Assembly: GCA_028565635.1 (NCBI GenBank)
Contig: JAOXYB010029334.1
Location: 1-15,058, forward strand
Direction of reading: 5' to 3'
DNA: 15,058 bases
DNA from: Phoronis ovalis
Lineage: Eukaryota; Phoronida; Phoronidae
Made by a program: the position numbers and the translations under genes. Positions 1 through 7,894 of this stretch are shown in pieces (the stretch's first letter is position 1; every line of letters starts with the position of its first letter). The notes beneath the pieces were generated by a model. That model saw nothing but the letters and a program-made list of their open reading frames with translations, ran no database searches and had not been told where the DNA came from.

Positions 1-783
1 GAGAATTCGTACACCCATATTTTCGGAGAATTTTGTATTTCCCAAATTTCGTACACCCCCCAAAATTAAAAAAAATTATTATTTTAATTTTGTACGAATT
101 TGAGAAGAATTACCGTACATCTAAAACAAAACAAAATGGTAATTCAACCAACAGTAATGCCAGAATGAAAAACTGTTCAAAGTATTGTGACTGTAAGTCA
201 AACTAGGACTATTATAACTTCTGATAAATATTCTTTATAATATTAAAATAAAAAAATTCAAAGAGCGTTTTTTACTGTTTGCTTTTTAAGAGACGCTATT
301 ATAGTGTTTTATGTGATAACGTGGAAATACAAATTAATGCAATCCTCTCTTAGGGTTTTCTTATTTTTTGTTAAAGAATATCATGGACATTCTGTTAAGC
401 AAGTGTATCAGTCCTCCATTGTCCTGGTATAAGAAATGGCGGGAACTGGGTTTTCAACAAGATAGCTTTGATAAAAAAGTGCCTTAAGCAAAACTTGCTT
501 GTATGTATGATATGATACGAGGTCAGAAAAAGCACAGTGACACAAAGTGAAGGGATGGCGCAATTTTCTTTTTATTGTCCACCTGTTTTACAAGTGCTGC
601 ACTAACTGGGGATCTACCTTAATTTACTTGCTTGACAGATGTCCATATTGTTCTTGTACTTAATCCTTTGTATTCAATACCCAATGGTATTTAATAATCA
701 TATGAAATATATTATGTGACACTTCTTATTGTTACTGCTAACATGTTATCGAGAAGATTGCTCATATTATGTGTTACTTGCAG
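1..783 (+). other. Upstream/intronic sequence of the LYPLAL1-like gene
   Basis: I see no conserved coding exon here. The segment ends in a polypyrimidine-poor acceptor (CAG at 781-783) directly before the LYPLAL1 exon, so at least its right part is the last intron. The upstream exons, including the one carrying the nucleophile serine, must lie left of the window. A 34-codon open frame at 383-487 resembles nothing I know. Confidence 0.6.
44..101. repeat. AT-rich inverted repeat
   Basis: Two arms face each other. CAAAATTAAAA at 61-71 is the exact complement of TTTTAATTTTG at 82-92, around a 10-base loop. Outside these, AAATTTCGTAC at 44-54 pairs with GTACGAATTT at 92-101, interrupted by a C-run. 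The motif TTCGTACACCC also occurs twice in direct orientation, at 6-16 and 48-58. It looks like the edge of a repeat running off the left end of the window. The family is unknown. Confidence 0.5.
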
Positions 784-999
784 GCAATAAAGCTGTCACA
801 GAATGTAACACCATTGTTTATGAGTCATGGCACAGCTGATCCACTGGTGATGTATGATTGGGGTGAAAAAACAGCAAAACAGTTGCAAGAGTTAGGCATT
901 GAGACCGAATTTCATTCATTTCCTAAACGATATCATGAACTAACTAAGGCAGGACTTGAGTTACTTCAAAAATGGATATTACAAAAATTATCAAGTTGA
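784..999 (+). CDS. LYPLAL1: Lysophospholipase-like protein 1, last coding exon (partial gene)
   Basis: This terminal exon encodes 71 residues and stops at TGA 997-999. It is the C-terminal third of an alpha/beta-hydrolase of the acyl-protein thioesterase/lysophospholipase family. It carries HGTADPLV, whose Asp (codon 838-840) is the triad acid, and FHSFPKRYHEL, whose His (codon 934-936) is the triad base. They lie 32 residues apart, the family spacing. The YHEL motif and the ending WILQKL match LYPLAL1 better than LYPLA1 or LYPLA2, which have a different sequence around the His. Family members cleave thioester or ester bonds of acylated proteins and lipids in the cytosol, and LYPLAL1 prefers short acyl chains. 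The exon starts at codon phase 0 after CAG 781-783; the ATG at 769 is intronic. The nucleophile Ser exon lies outside the window. The gene is tail to tail with AK7. Confidence 0.85.
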   Translation, partial: AIKLSQNVTPLFMSHGTADPLVMYDWGEKTAKQLQELGIETEFHSFPKRYHELTKAGLELLQKWILQKLSS

Positions 1000-1116
1000 A
1001 TATGCAGGTAATACGTCAATTACCCTTAAACTCTGAAAACTAAGAAGTAAAAAAAGGCTAATTAGGTATTTTAGCTCGTCAAAAGACCAATGGAAGTAGA
1101 AATTACGTGCTTTTGG

Positions 1117-1122
1117 AATAAA
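1117..1122 (+). promoter_or_regulatory. Poly(A) signal AATAAA for the LYPLAL1-like gene
   Basis: A canonical AATAAA lies 118 bases after the LYPLAL1 stop codon. A second AATAAA at 1336-1341 could serve as a distal site. The nearer one would give a short 3' UTR that does not reach AK7. Confidence 0.5.
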
Positions 1123-1273
1123 CTATAATTCAATCTAACTCTGTTTGTAATTATTGCATAACAATGGGTGATGAATTTTTTTTCATTGCTGTGATATTCA
1201 TGACAACTGCGTGTTAATATGGATTAAATTATATTTTATTATATATTTAATATTTATCACACACTACATTTTT

Positions 1274-1279
1274 TTTATT
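1274..1279 (-). promoter_or_regulatory. Poly(A) signal AATAAA for AK7
   Basis: TTTATT on the plus strand reads AATAAA on the AK7 strand, 209 bases beyond the AK7 stop. Another copy lies at 1235-1240. An ATTAAA variant at 1470-1475 is only about 13 bases past the stop and is a weaker candidate. Confidence 0.45.
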
Positions 1280-1487
1280 ACAAACTGTAAATATTTCAAA
1301 TTTTTATCGTTTTTAGACATGCAAAGTATGAGGAAAATAAATGAACATATATTTGTTTTTTTGAAATATAACACATTAATTTGTGAAACATTGCGGTCAG
1401 TTTCTTGTGTTCTGTTTCATGGTTTATGAAGATTGGTCGATTTTATCACAGTTCACATGGATTCTATGCTTTAATTTTTTTAACTAC

Positions 1488-1526
1488 TTAGTCCACTTGG
1501 GGATTATGTTGGAACAGGTACTCGGC
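1488..1526 (-). CDS. AK7: AK7 exon 14, terminal 39-base coding exon (residues 693-704)
   Basis: It encodes [12 protein letters not shown] and TAA (1490-1488) after the acceptor TTTCAG. The AEYLF motif completes the second Dpy-30 helix begun in exon 13 (DYL|AEYLF). The exon is easy to miss because it is so short. Without it, read-through of exon 13 would replace the helix by an unrelated 17-residue tail. Confidence 0.9.
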   Translation of the reverse strand, partial: AEYLFQHNPQVD

Positions 1527-4500
1527 CTGAAATACAATAAAATAAACATATTATTATGAAGTAAATTTTACTGTATGAAATGTTATTTTAACTTGTATGC
1601 AAATCTACAATCATTTTTAAAAGTTTGTGAATGTCTGCATATTGTTGTTAAAATATGTCAAGGCCATACACCCTTTAAAGAAGTGTTAAAAATATGTTCA
1701 CCACTTACCAAGTAGTCAACAGCATCATCTGGCCTGGCTTTACAACAGTCGATGAGACCCTGTGTTAGAGTTGGCATAACATGCTTCATTAGATAATTTC
1801 GAAGTGGAATAGATTGTGTCTCAAGCAATTCGTATTCTTCTCTTTTGACTTCATCTAACCGAGAAGCCTGAAATAACAAAATGGAGGTTACAGGTACATT
1901 ACATATTTAGCACTGTTTATGTCAGTTAGAATACAACTACTAATTCAAATAAGCACCTTGTTGTGGATGTCATTAGATTTTTTACGTCCACCTAATCAAT
2001 TTTCTTTTAACAGTTGAAATAATAACCTTTAAAAATTTAATAAAAATGAAAAAAAAAAAAAGATTTTGAATCTGTATGATTCAAGAGATGGGATTCACAG
2101 ACTAGCCCTTAAATAACACAAATGGTCTTTCAGACATACTTTTGCTTGAACCTAAATATTAGTAGCTGCTAAGTACAATTTGAACAATAACTTAATACAT
2201 TTCTAAACTTTTTTCATAAAAAAGGCAACCAAATCAATGTCAGAGACAACATGAGAATATTGTGTCCCACTCACCCATTCCTCTTGCCTTTGTTTTTTTT
2301 GTTTAGCCTCTTCTGCTTCAAGACGTTCTTTTTCGTCGTGCTGTTCTGCCTCTTTCTGTAACCTGGTTTCCTCTTCAGCTCGTTTTGCTTCTTCAATTTC
2401 CTCCGGGGTTGGACCTGTATTAAACATTTACACACTTAATAGTAAGAATGTACTGATTTGTATTTAATTTCAAAAAAACATGTAATCTTGCTAATTACAA
2501 AATTGTACCAGCTAACAGGAAATGTCTTTAAAATGGCTGGCAAGGGGATGTAGCAAGAGGTGAATAAGGAACAATTGTTTGGATATGCATGCATGGTATA
2601 ATAATCTTTATCTCATGCAAAAGCTACTCATTTCTTTGGTCATATATAACACTGGCCTTGTATGCTGTTATCAAACCACTAGGCAGCATAACTGGTTAAT
2701 GGTACATCAATTTCATGTTCCTTTTGGAGTGAATGAAAGCATTTAATGAAATTACAGTAACTATACCAACTATGTGGAGTAAACTTACCATAATTTCTAG
2801 GTTCCCCCAGTAGCTTCTTTAATTTTTCTACAGTGTCCATCATGTTAACAGAACTATCTTTAGTGACATCTGCAAAGAAACGAATGGAGTGGGTTATAAA
2901 ATAAAGAACCATGCAACCTATGTCAGTTACCACTCATCATATCTTTAAGTCTGTAAGACTAGTAGAAGCAACTTTGTGAGATATTCATTTTAAGACACTA
3001 CCAGCTGGCAGATATAAAATTCAGTAAATTACATTTTAACCCTCCAACTTTTATTGCTGCATTTCATGCTTATATCAGAAAAGGTAAATATTCTGGTACA
3101 TAGATATTAATAAATAAATGATAATAAAAGTTGCATTATTATTTAGTTGTTACATATATCTGTGAGACAGACATTTGTAATAACTTAATTAGCAGTCATT
3201 GTGTCCATCAAAAGATTTAACTTCTTGGCCATTTTCACCTTAATTCATGTTGATGTCAAAGGAAACATGAATGCAATGTCAAGCTTTGAAAAAACTATCA
3301 CATATGCCCTAGCTTAAGCAACTGACTGTATAAGTTACCTACCTATGTGTTCTGGATGGATTTCTATTTCATCAAAGAAATTAAGTATTGTTTCATCTTC
3401 AGTATTTAAAGCTCTGTAGTCAGCCAGTCGACGAACAAGATGCTCTTCGGTATTATGTGTACCAGCAACAACATTCTCTGGTAAGTTCATGATCCTATTT
3501 TTCAAGAAGTCATCAGTCGCCTCAAGGCATATAACAACTTCGGGCATGGTTTTCTTGTCAAAAGCACTAGATGTTTCTTCTTCTTCACCATCACCTTCAT
3601 CAGCTACAAAGCAACATGGATATCGTCAGTATCGTTGGACAATGATTGTATATTTTGCAAAAAATATGACTTTTAACAAAATACACTGTTTATCTCCTGG
3701 AAAGAATTAAATGTTACTTGAGACATTTATAATTTAAATTTGTTTTTATGTTTCTCACAACTCACCTGCAAACAATTCCTTTGCATGTTCTGTAGTTTTT
3801 GGAAAGCCATCTAGAATAAAACCTTGGTTTTGACAAGGCATGGAGTGAAGTTTATCTCTAAAGAAACGAATGATGTACTGATCTTCAAGACGACCACCAT
3901 TTTGTTCTTTTGACTCATTAATGGCTTCTAAAAGTTCTTGTGCATCCTGTGATGCACCATCATCTTCTTCTTCAGTATCAGCTTGGCTAGCACGTGCAGC
4001 AGTTTTTTCCTAGTTAAATAAGATAATTGCAAATCATTTCCTTTGCATTTCTATTTCTATTGAAAAAATACTTTTGTTCACTGTAAGTTATAACATATGC
4101 ACTGACAAGATACATTAAGACATATTCACCTTACTTTGTTATTTATTCTGTGTAGCCACAATACAATATAGCATCAGAAAAACATACTAATGTGTACAAG
4201 CAAGATAGAAACTGAGGAGAATGAGTGACATTTACGACAGAAAAAGTGTGTTTTTTAGAATACTTACAAGGTCTGCAATGGCTTCATCAATAACATCTTT
4301 AATTTTGATATGATGAAGCTTATAACTGTCACAGAGTTGTTTCACAACTGTTGTTTTGCCAGATGCAGGAGGACCGAGTACATTCACTCTCATAGGCTAC
4401 AAAAACAACAGGTATTATTTGTACATGACATAGTACAGTTAATTTAAAATATTTACAGTGGTTGTCTTAAATTGTTGGATACAGAAACATTATTTCTGAA

Positions 4501-7500
4501 GTATACTGATTTGCTTTGTAACTTATTAAACTGATATGTTAATGTCAGCTCCATACTTATACTCGTTATAAGCAGTACATCAAAGCAGATGACATGAAGA
4601 TTGGCAACGGAAGTTGTCCAACATGTAAACAAAAGCATGCACTCACGTTCAAAGCTCTTGTCTCTTTGTATTCCTTAACTACAGATTGTATATTTTCTAC
4701 TAGGCCAGCCTCAGCAACCCAGTTAACTTTCATATTTTCTTTGACGTATACAGCATCCATACGTAGGCTGACAAGCAGCATGTCAAAATCAGCTTGCTAC
4801 AGTCGGAAAAAAGAAAACATTTTATAAAACTGCTAATTAAAAATTAAGATTGTACAATCCCTGTCTCCAAGAAATAAAATGGGCCTAGTGAAAATAATTT
4901 GTTATTCACCATTAATTTTTATTCAGTAGGTATATAACACAATTTTCATAAATAGATACTGGAATATAAAATATTTTTTAATAGTTACACACACATATTA
5001 TTGTTTGATACAAATAGAGATACGTATATCTTATTATACGAAACTCATACCTCTATATCTTTACACAAGAGGGCTTCTTCCTTTGTGATTTGTTTTACTT
5101 TGCCTGTACCAAGATTGGTGCTGACACATTTGACAATTTCTTCCAAGGTACTCTGTGAGTCATCTACAGCGATTAGATATCGAACTTTCGGTTTGGAATC
5201 AGCAATATTTTGCACAACACTGAAAAACAAATTCTACATATATTATAAAATAAATGAACAAATTTGTGAAAAAACCATGCTTTGGGATTTTAACAGCCAA
5301 GTGCTTTTCCATCTTAATATACTTAAGGTTTATATTACTCATGTCGACTTCAAGTTGATTTGTAGTAAAGGCTGTCACATAGACAAACAGAGAATAATGA
5401 AATTTAATTTACCCAGCCAGATCCTTTATATGAATTGTTGGTACAATATTTTGTCCACTACCAAAACACTGCAACTCATCTGCATTATGCCAGGCAGCCT
5501 GTAACAAATACATCACAAATGACATATTTCTCATAAAACATTGAATGATTTAAATTGCTTAGCAATAAACTAACTGTACATGGTTTATATCTTTATAACA
5601 TCACAACATATATTTATATCTATTGAAACTATTATCTTGTGATATTACATGTATATAAAGAAAATGCACACTTCATCACTTATACACACGGGATACCAAT
5701 TCCTCACACACCTTGAACAGATAATGGAAGATGCTTTCTCCACTACCATAAGTTAGTCCAGATGCCACAACATAGGTCACTAATTTAGCCTTGTTTGTCT
5801 TGCCAACTTTGATGACAGTCTTTTCACCGCTGATGTGTTCCTTAAAGTTTGGATGAGGCTTTCGTCTTCTATAATCATCTTCAGTGAAAGGAATTTCTGG
5901 GTCATCCTACAAAAATAATATTTCTTATTTTAGTACACATGCATTTTAAGTACTAAAGAACAGAACACAGGCATATTGGTGAAGTGGGTGCTCAAAGATG
6001 ATCAATCTGTAACATACCAAATAGGTTTTTTTTTAAAACCTACCAAACACTCTTTTAAATTTATCTTCATGAGAGTTACAAAAGGGAGAAAACGTGTACA
6101 ATTAATTGTAAAATGGACAAAATAATACTGAATGATATGATTGTATTAAAGCTTTTTTGTCATTTTTATCATGTGTCGATATCCATTTTGGCCATTTGTT
6201 AGCATACTTACAGGATCTAAGGGTTTGCTTCTAGCCCAGGTCATTACTGGTGAGATGAGAATAAACATTTTCTGGCTGTCAATTTTGTCGAGATCAGAAT
6301 GTAATTCCGATACGGCCCATGTAGCTTCATCAATCTGATCAGGATCTTCAGTGATATCATATACAATAATATCACATTCAATGAGTTGCTCATAAAGTTG
6401 TTCTTTGGTTTCATACTGAAAGATTATTTATGACAAGTTTGCGAATAATTTGACTATTAAAACATTGAGTAAATGATGCATGTAAATAAAGCAAATAGTT
6501 CAAAATATAACTATAAGAATATCAGATTTATCCGGGGGTCCGACTCAAATCAATGGTTGGTACACATGTGCATGAACAAAAATGCGTAGAAAGGATGATT
6601 TTTAAGAGCAAAGCATGTTAACGCATGTTATGAATTTAGGGTTACATTTTTCAATAAAATATACAAAAGGGTACCTTATTTGATTAACTGCATGCATTTA
6701 GGGTATCAAAATCGATCAAATCCCCGCTTGAAAACTGACAACCTCTTGACCAAACTTCATCTCGAAGTTCGAATGAATTTTCCATAATTCCGTTTCACAG
6801 GCATTTTCCAAAAAAAAAAATCTCAACGCATTTCTTCCAGTCAGTGAAAAGGGGTCAAAATTTAAAAACGCATTTAGGACCTGTTTCAAAAACCCATTCA
6901 CACACATGGGTACCAGTAACATATTTGAGTCAGACCCCCGGCAGATTTATAATTTGCAGTCTAATTACTCTCAGTCATACGAAATTATGAAGTAGGAAAT
7001 GGAACTGGCAAAAATCGTGTGATTGTATATTATTACTAAAATAGTATATATTAAGTACTAACACTAATAATCTCCTTAACAAACTCTGGACGTTTGTTTG
7101 TCCTATCTTTCAATGTACCATATATTTCATAGCATCCTTCTTTAGGCGCTATGGGTCCTCCTTCATCATCAGATCTGGCTTCTTCTTCCTCCTCTTCTGC
7201 TTCTTCAAGAGATGCTCCAACAACACAGTTGGATAAGAACTGAAAACAGTCAACTACATAATATTTCCCAACAGATGGCAAGTGTTTTTCTGTTTCTTTA
7301 ATCTTTGAATATGAAATCAGATTTAAGTGTAGTTCATGAGTTACAGGGCTGAAATATTTTGAAATGCGTGGTATGATATTTAACCAGGGACTATCCTATA
7401 TACTATATGCAGTAATTTTAACAGAGTCACATAATGGATGAAGTTAAATGAAGCTCATTAAACAATTGTCAACTCCTAGACCCGGGTTTCAACTGTCAGA

Positions 7501-7676
7501 CTGCACAGATTGCGTGTTCCCTGTTTCTAACAAAATAAACCGATTACGAGTAGTAAAACGTTTTTCTGAGGTTTGCTAGACTAGTAGATAATTACCTTAG
7601 CAAGATTTTTGCCCTCGTACTGGTCCACATGGTTTATAAACATGCGTTTTGACTTTGGCTTGTCTCCGTCCGCCAT
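1488..7676 (-). CDS. AK7: Adenylate kinase 7, complete gene, 14 coding exons
   Basis: Reading down the minus strand, the coding join is 7596..7676, 7063..7239, 6212..6415, 5712..5906, 5413..5498, 5051..5219, 4647..4796, 4268..4396, 3766..4009, 3343..3603, 2789..2869, 2275..2414, 1709..1867, 1488..1526. It totals 2115 nt, or 704 residues plus TAA, close to the roughly 720 residues of vertebrate AK7. Every junction is GT-AG and in phase. Residues about 28-300 form a Rossmann/epimerase-like domain. The kinase P-loop GPPASGKT is at 362-369, the Walker-B-like strand FILDGFPKT ends at 469, and the arginines of RRLADYR are at 536-542. Residues 594-650 form a Glu/Lys-rich coiled coil, and 661-700 a Dpy-30 motif. 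AK7 interconverts adenine nucleotides (2 ADP to ATP and AMP) and is known from motile cilia and flagella, where its loss causes ciliary and sperm-tail defects. The start ATG has A at -3 and G at +4. Intron 2 carries a transposon. Confidence 0.95.
1709..1867 (-). CDS. AK7: AK7 exon 13, Dpy-30 motif (residues 640-692)
   Basis: The exon continues the helix ([15 protein letters not shown]) and enters the Dpy-30 motif at [20 protein letters not shown]. It ends PDDAVDYL at phase 0 before donor GTAAGT. Dpy-30 motifs form a two-helix dimer that docks an amphipathic helix. In ciliary proteins they anchor enzymes to radial-spoke or other axonemal scaffolds. Confidence 0.93.
2275..2414 (-). CDS. AK7: AK7 exon 12, coiled coil (residues 593-639)
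   Basis: It encodes [20 protein letters not shown] and continues as an almost unbroken Glu/Lys/Gln/Ala helix to EEW. This is a single long charged coiled coil with no kinase motifs. It probably spaces the Dpy-30 motif from the catalytic core. Confidence 0.9.
2789..2869 (-). CDS. AK7: AK7 exon 11 (residues 567-592)
   Basis: This 81-base exon encodes the helix [14 protein letters not shown], which closes the kinase core; LGEPRNYG is characteristic of AK7. Codons are split at both ends (1/2 phase). The donor is GTAAGT. Confidence 0.9.
3343..3603 (-). CDS. AK7: AK7 exon 10 (residues 479-566)
   Basis: An acidic insert (DEGDGEEEE, 480-488) is followed by [10 protein letters not shown], the core strand after the AMP site. 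A short LID-like loop ([12 protein letters not shown]) comes next, then RRLADYR (536-542), whose arginines are expected to contact the transferred phosphate. It ends EIHPEHI plus one base of an Asp codon. The donor is GTAGGT. Confidence 0.93.
3766..4009 (-). CDS. AK7: AK7 exon 9 (residues 398-478)
   Basis: The exon begins with a disordered acidic stretch ([13 protein letters not shown]). [14 protein letters not shown] and [10 protein letters not shown] (460-469) follow; the latter is the adenylate kinase core signature that positions AMP. It ends one base into an Ala codon. No plus-strand gene is evident opposite it. Confidence 0.92.
4268..4396 (-). CDS. AK7: AK7 exon 8, P-loop (residues 355-397)
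   Basis: The exon encodes [28 protein letters not shown] (362-369) is the Walker A loop that holds the ATP phosphates; K368 and T369 are the key residues. The following [15 protein letters not shown] is the nucleoside-monophosphate side of an adenylate kinase core. The exon is in phase 0-0 with donor GTAAGT. Confidence 0.93.
4647..4796 (-). CDS. AK7: AK7 exon 7 (residues 305-354)
   Basis: These 50 codons at phase 0-0 link the Rossmann-like domain to the kinase core. The exon reads [20 protein letters not shown] and ends EYKETRALN just before the P-loop exon. The acceptor is GTAG and the donor GTGAGT. Confidence 0.9.
5051..5219 (-). CDS. AK7: AK7 exon 6 (residues 249-304)
   Basis: The exon begins [20 protein letters not shown], the last strand and helix of the Rossmann-like domain. 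A helical linker follows ([15 protein letters not shown] and a lysine-rich turn). It ends at phase 0 before donor GTATGA. The long plus-strand open frame across this region (5001-5504) is its antisense shadow. Confidence 0.9.
5413..5498 (-). CDS. AK7: AK7 exon 5 (residues 220-248)
   Basis: This short exon encodes 28 codons plus two bases. Its [12 protein letters not shown] segment matches the epimerase-family signature in which a conserved His-Val/Ile-x-Asp-Leu precedes a helix. The Gly codon is split GG/T across the next intron. The donor is GTAAAT. Confidence 0.88.
5712..5906 (-). CDS. AK7: AK7 exon 4 (residues 155-219)
   Basis: This phase 0-0 exon encodes [20 protein letters not shown], then [14 protein letters not shown], both typical of AK7. 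The donor is GTGTGT, a weak splice site. The [11 protein letters not shown] strand is where sugar-nucleotide epimerases carry their active-site region, but no YxxxK catalytic pair is visible. Confidence 0.92.
6212..6415 (-). CDS. AK7: AK7 exon 3 (residues 87-154)
   Basis: This phase 0-0 exon has CAG acceptor at 6418-6416 and donor GTAAGT. It encodes the core strands CDIIVYDIT and [15 protein letters not shown] of the epimerase-like domain. The second segment is strongly conserved in AK7 proteins. Confidence 0.92.
6523..6531. repeat. Left target-site duplication CAGATTTAT
   Basis: This copy is identical to 6942-6950 and abuts the first C of the left TIR. The match does not extend further on either side, so the duplication is exactly 9 bases. 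Confidence 0.8.
6532..6941. mobile_element. Complete non-autonomous DNA transposon (MITE-like) in AK7 intron 2
   Basis: The left end is CCGGGGGTCCGACTCAAAT (6532-6550). The right end is its complement with one mismatch (6923-6941). The inverted similarity continues, with a gap of divergence, through GGTACnCATGTG to about 46 bases from each end. The element is flanked by perfect 9-base direct repeats CAGATTTAT at 6523-6531 and 6942-6950, which look like a target-site duplication. No transposase frame is present in its 410 bp. The interior holds several weak copies of a GCATTTAGGGTAT-like unit (6694, 6827, 6868). Long TIRs with 9-base duplications suggest a Mutator-like or Merlin-like family, which is inference. 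Confidence 0.85.
6942..6950. repeat. Right target-site duplication CAGATTTAT
   Basis: It follows the last G of the right TIR directly and matches 6523-6531. Its lack of substitutions suggests the insertion is not very old. Confidence 0.8.
7063..7239 (-). CDS. AK7: AK7 exon 2 (residues 28-86)
   Basis: The exon opens with [10 protein letters not shown], the first strand of the Rossmann-like domain. A run of nine acidic or alanine residues follows ([10 protein letters not shown], 38-47), a disordered insert also found in the family. The donor is GTTAGT at 7057-7062, chosen because it keeps phase 0 with exon 3. The alternative GT at 7064 would shift the frame. The dinucleotide-binding glycine pattern is degenerate, so cofactor binding is doubtful. 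Confidence 0.85.
7596..7676 (-). CDS. AK7: AK7 exon 1 (residues 1-27)
   Basis: The exon starts [20 protein letters not shown]. The ATG at 7676-7674 sits in a strong context (AAAAATGG). It ends at codon phase 0 before donor GTAAT. The lysine-rich start is followed by the conserved FIN motif of AK7 N-termini. No signal peptide or membrane segment is seen, as expected for a cytosolic/axonemal protein. Confidence 0.9.
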
Positions 7677-7699
7677 TTTTCTTGTTGCTTTCGTCGCTA

Positions 7700-7717
7700 T
7701 GACACGTCACGTGGTCA
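7700..7717. promoter_or_regulatory. E-box CACGTG within a TGAC...GTCA palindrome
   Basis: TGACACGTCACGTGGTCA holds CACGTG at 7708-7713 in the context GTCACGTGGT, a strong site type for bHLH-zip factors of the USF/MYC/MITF kind. It also has a second ACGT core at 7704-7707 in TGACACGTCA, a spaced CRE-like element. The site sits 24 bases upstream of the AK7 ATG and about 180 upstream of the GFM2 ATG. Confidence 0.5.
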
Positions 7718-7755
7718 TCGCGTTTATTTCCGTCCAACCTCGTTACAGTTTAAAG

Positions 7756-7800
7756 ATGTCTGCGCCCATAATAAGAATTTTCCAGGTGGAATTATTTTAA
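7756..7800 (+). other. Upstream ORF or alternative leader exon of GFM2
   Basis: ATG at 7756 (A at -3) opens a 14-codon frame, MSAPIIRIFQVELF, ending at TAA 7798-7800. Unspliced, it is an uORF. If CAG|GTGGAA at 7783-7791 is used as a donor and ATACAG (7868-7873) as an acceptor, an 88-base intron is removed. The frame then joins the GFM2 ATG in phase, adding 17 residues ([17 protein letters not shown]). Confidence 0.4.
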
Positions 7801-7886
7801 GATATTGATATTAGTGGGGATATCTTGTAGCGAAAGATGTATTAGATCTGTTTAAGTTAATTTAGATATACAGGAGAAGCGAATTA

Positions 7887-7892
7887 ATGTAA
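7887..7892 (+). promoter_or_regulatory. Minimal start-stop uORF (ATG-TAA)
   Basis: ATG is followed at once by TAA, and the main GFM2 ATG begins two bases later at 7895. The context of the upstream ATG is weak (T at -3), whereas the main ATG has A at -3, so leaky scanning is likely. Another two-codon uORF (ATG-TAT-TAG) lies at 7837-7845. Confidence 0.5.
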
Positions 7893-7894
7893 AA

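Larger units (their letters stand above)
1000..1487. other. Convergent intergenic spacer between LYPLAL1 and AK7
   Basis: This spacer holds the 3' UTRs of two genes that face each other. Plus-strand AATAAA occurs at 1117 and 1336. Minus-strand AATAAA (TTTATT on plus) occurs at 1235-1240 and 1274-1279. If the distal signals are used, the two transcripts overlap by roughly 100 bases. The 72-codon open frame at 1211-1429 is AT-rich and hydrophobic without a recognisable domain, so I do not call it a gene. Confidence 0.6.
7677..7894. promoter_or_regulatory. Shared bidirectional promoter of AK7 and GFM2
   Basis: The two start codons diverge and are only 218 bases apart, so both promoters and both 5' leaders must fit here or overlap the genes. 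The half near AK7 (7677-7745) is visibly richer in G, C and CpG than its surroundings. No convincing TATA box lies at a suitable distance from either start. The arrangement suggests a CpG-type bidirectional core promoter giving co-expression of a ciliary and a mitochondrial gene. Confidence 0.7.

Noticed and set aside
383-487. 34-codon frame starting MDILLSKC upstream of the LYPLAL1 exon
   Set aside because: It does not match the expected preceding LYPLAL1 sequence (with the nucleophile Ser), lacks splice sites in phase, and is short enough to be chance.
1211-1429. 72-codon hydrophobic plus-strand frame between LYPLAL1 and AK7
   Set aside because: It comes from very AT-rich 3' UTR sequence (F/I/Y/L-rich), with a poly(A) signal inside and no recognisable motif.
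2066-2084. Perfect 7-base hairpin TTGAATC-TGTAT-GATTCAA in AK7 intron 12
   Set aside because: Short AT-rich stems of this size are expected by chance in several kb of such sequence, and nothing around it suggests a role.
5001-5504. 167-codon plus-strand open frame
   Set aside because: It is antisense to AK7 exons 5 and 6 and the intron between them, whose minus-strand reading has clear family motifs. Its own translation has no domain.
6764-6776. GTTCGAATGA, resembling a tRNA B-box
   Set aside because: The B-box needs a C at the end, no A-box lies at the right distance, and no cloverleaf can be drawn; it lies inside the transposon.
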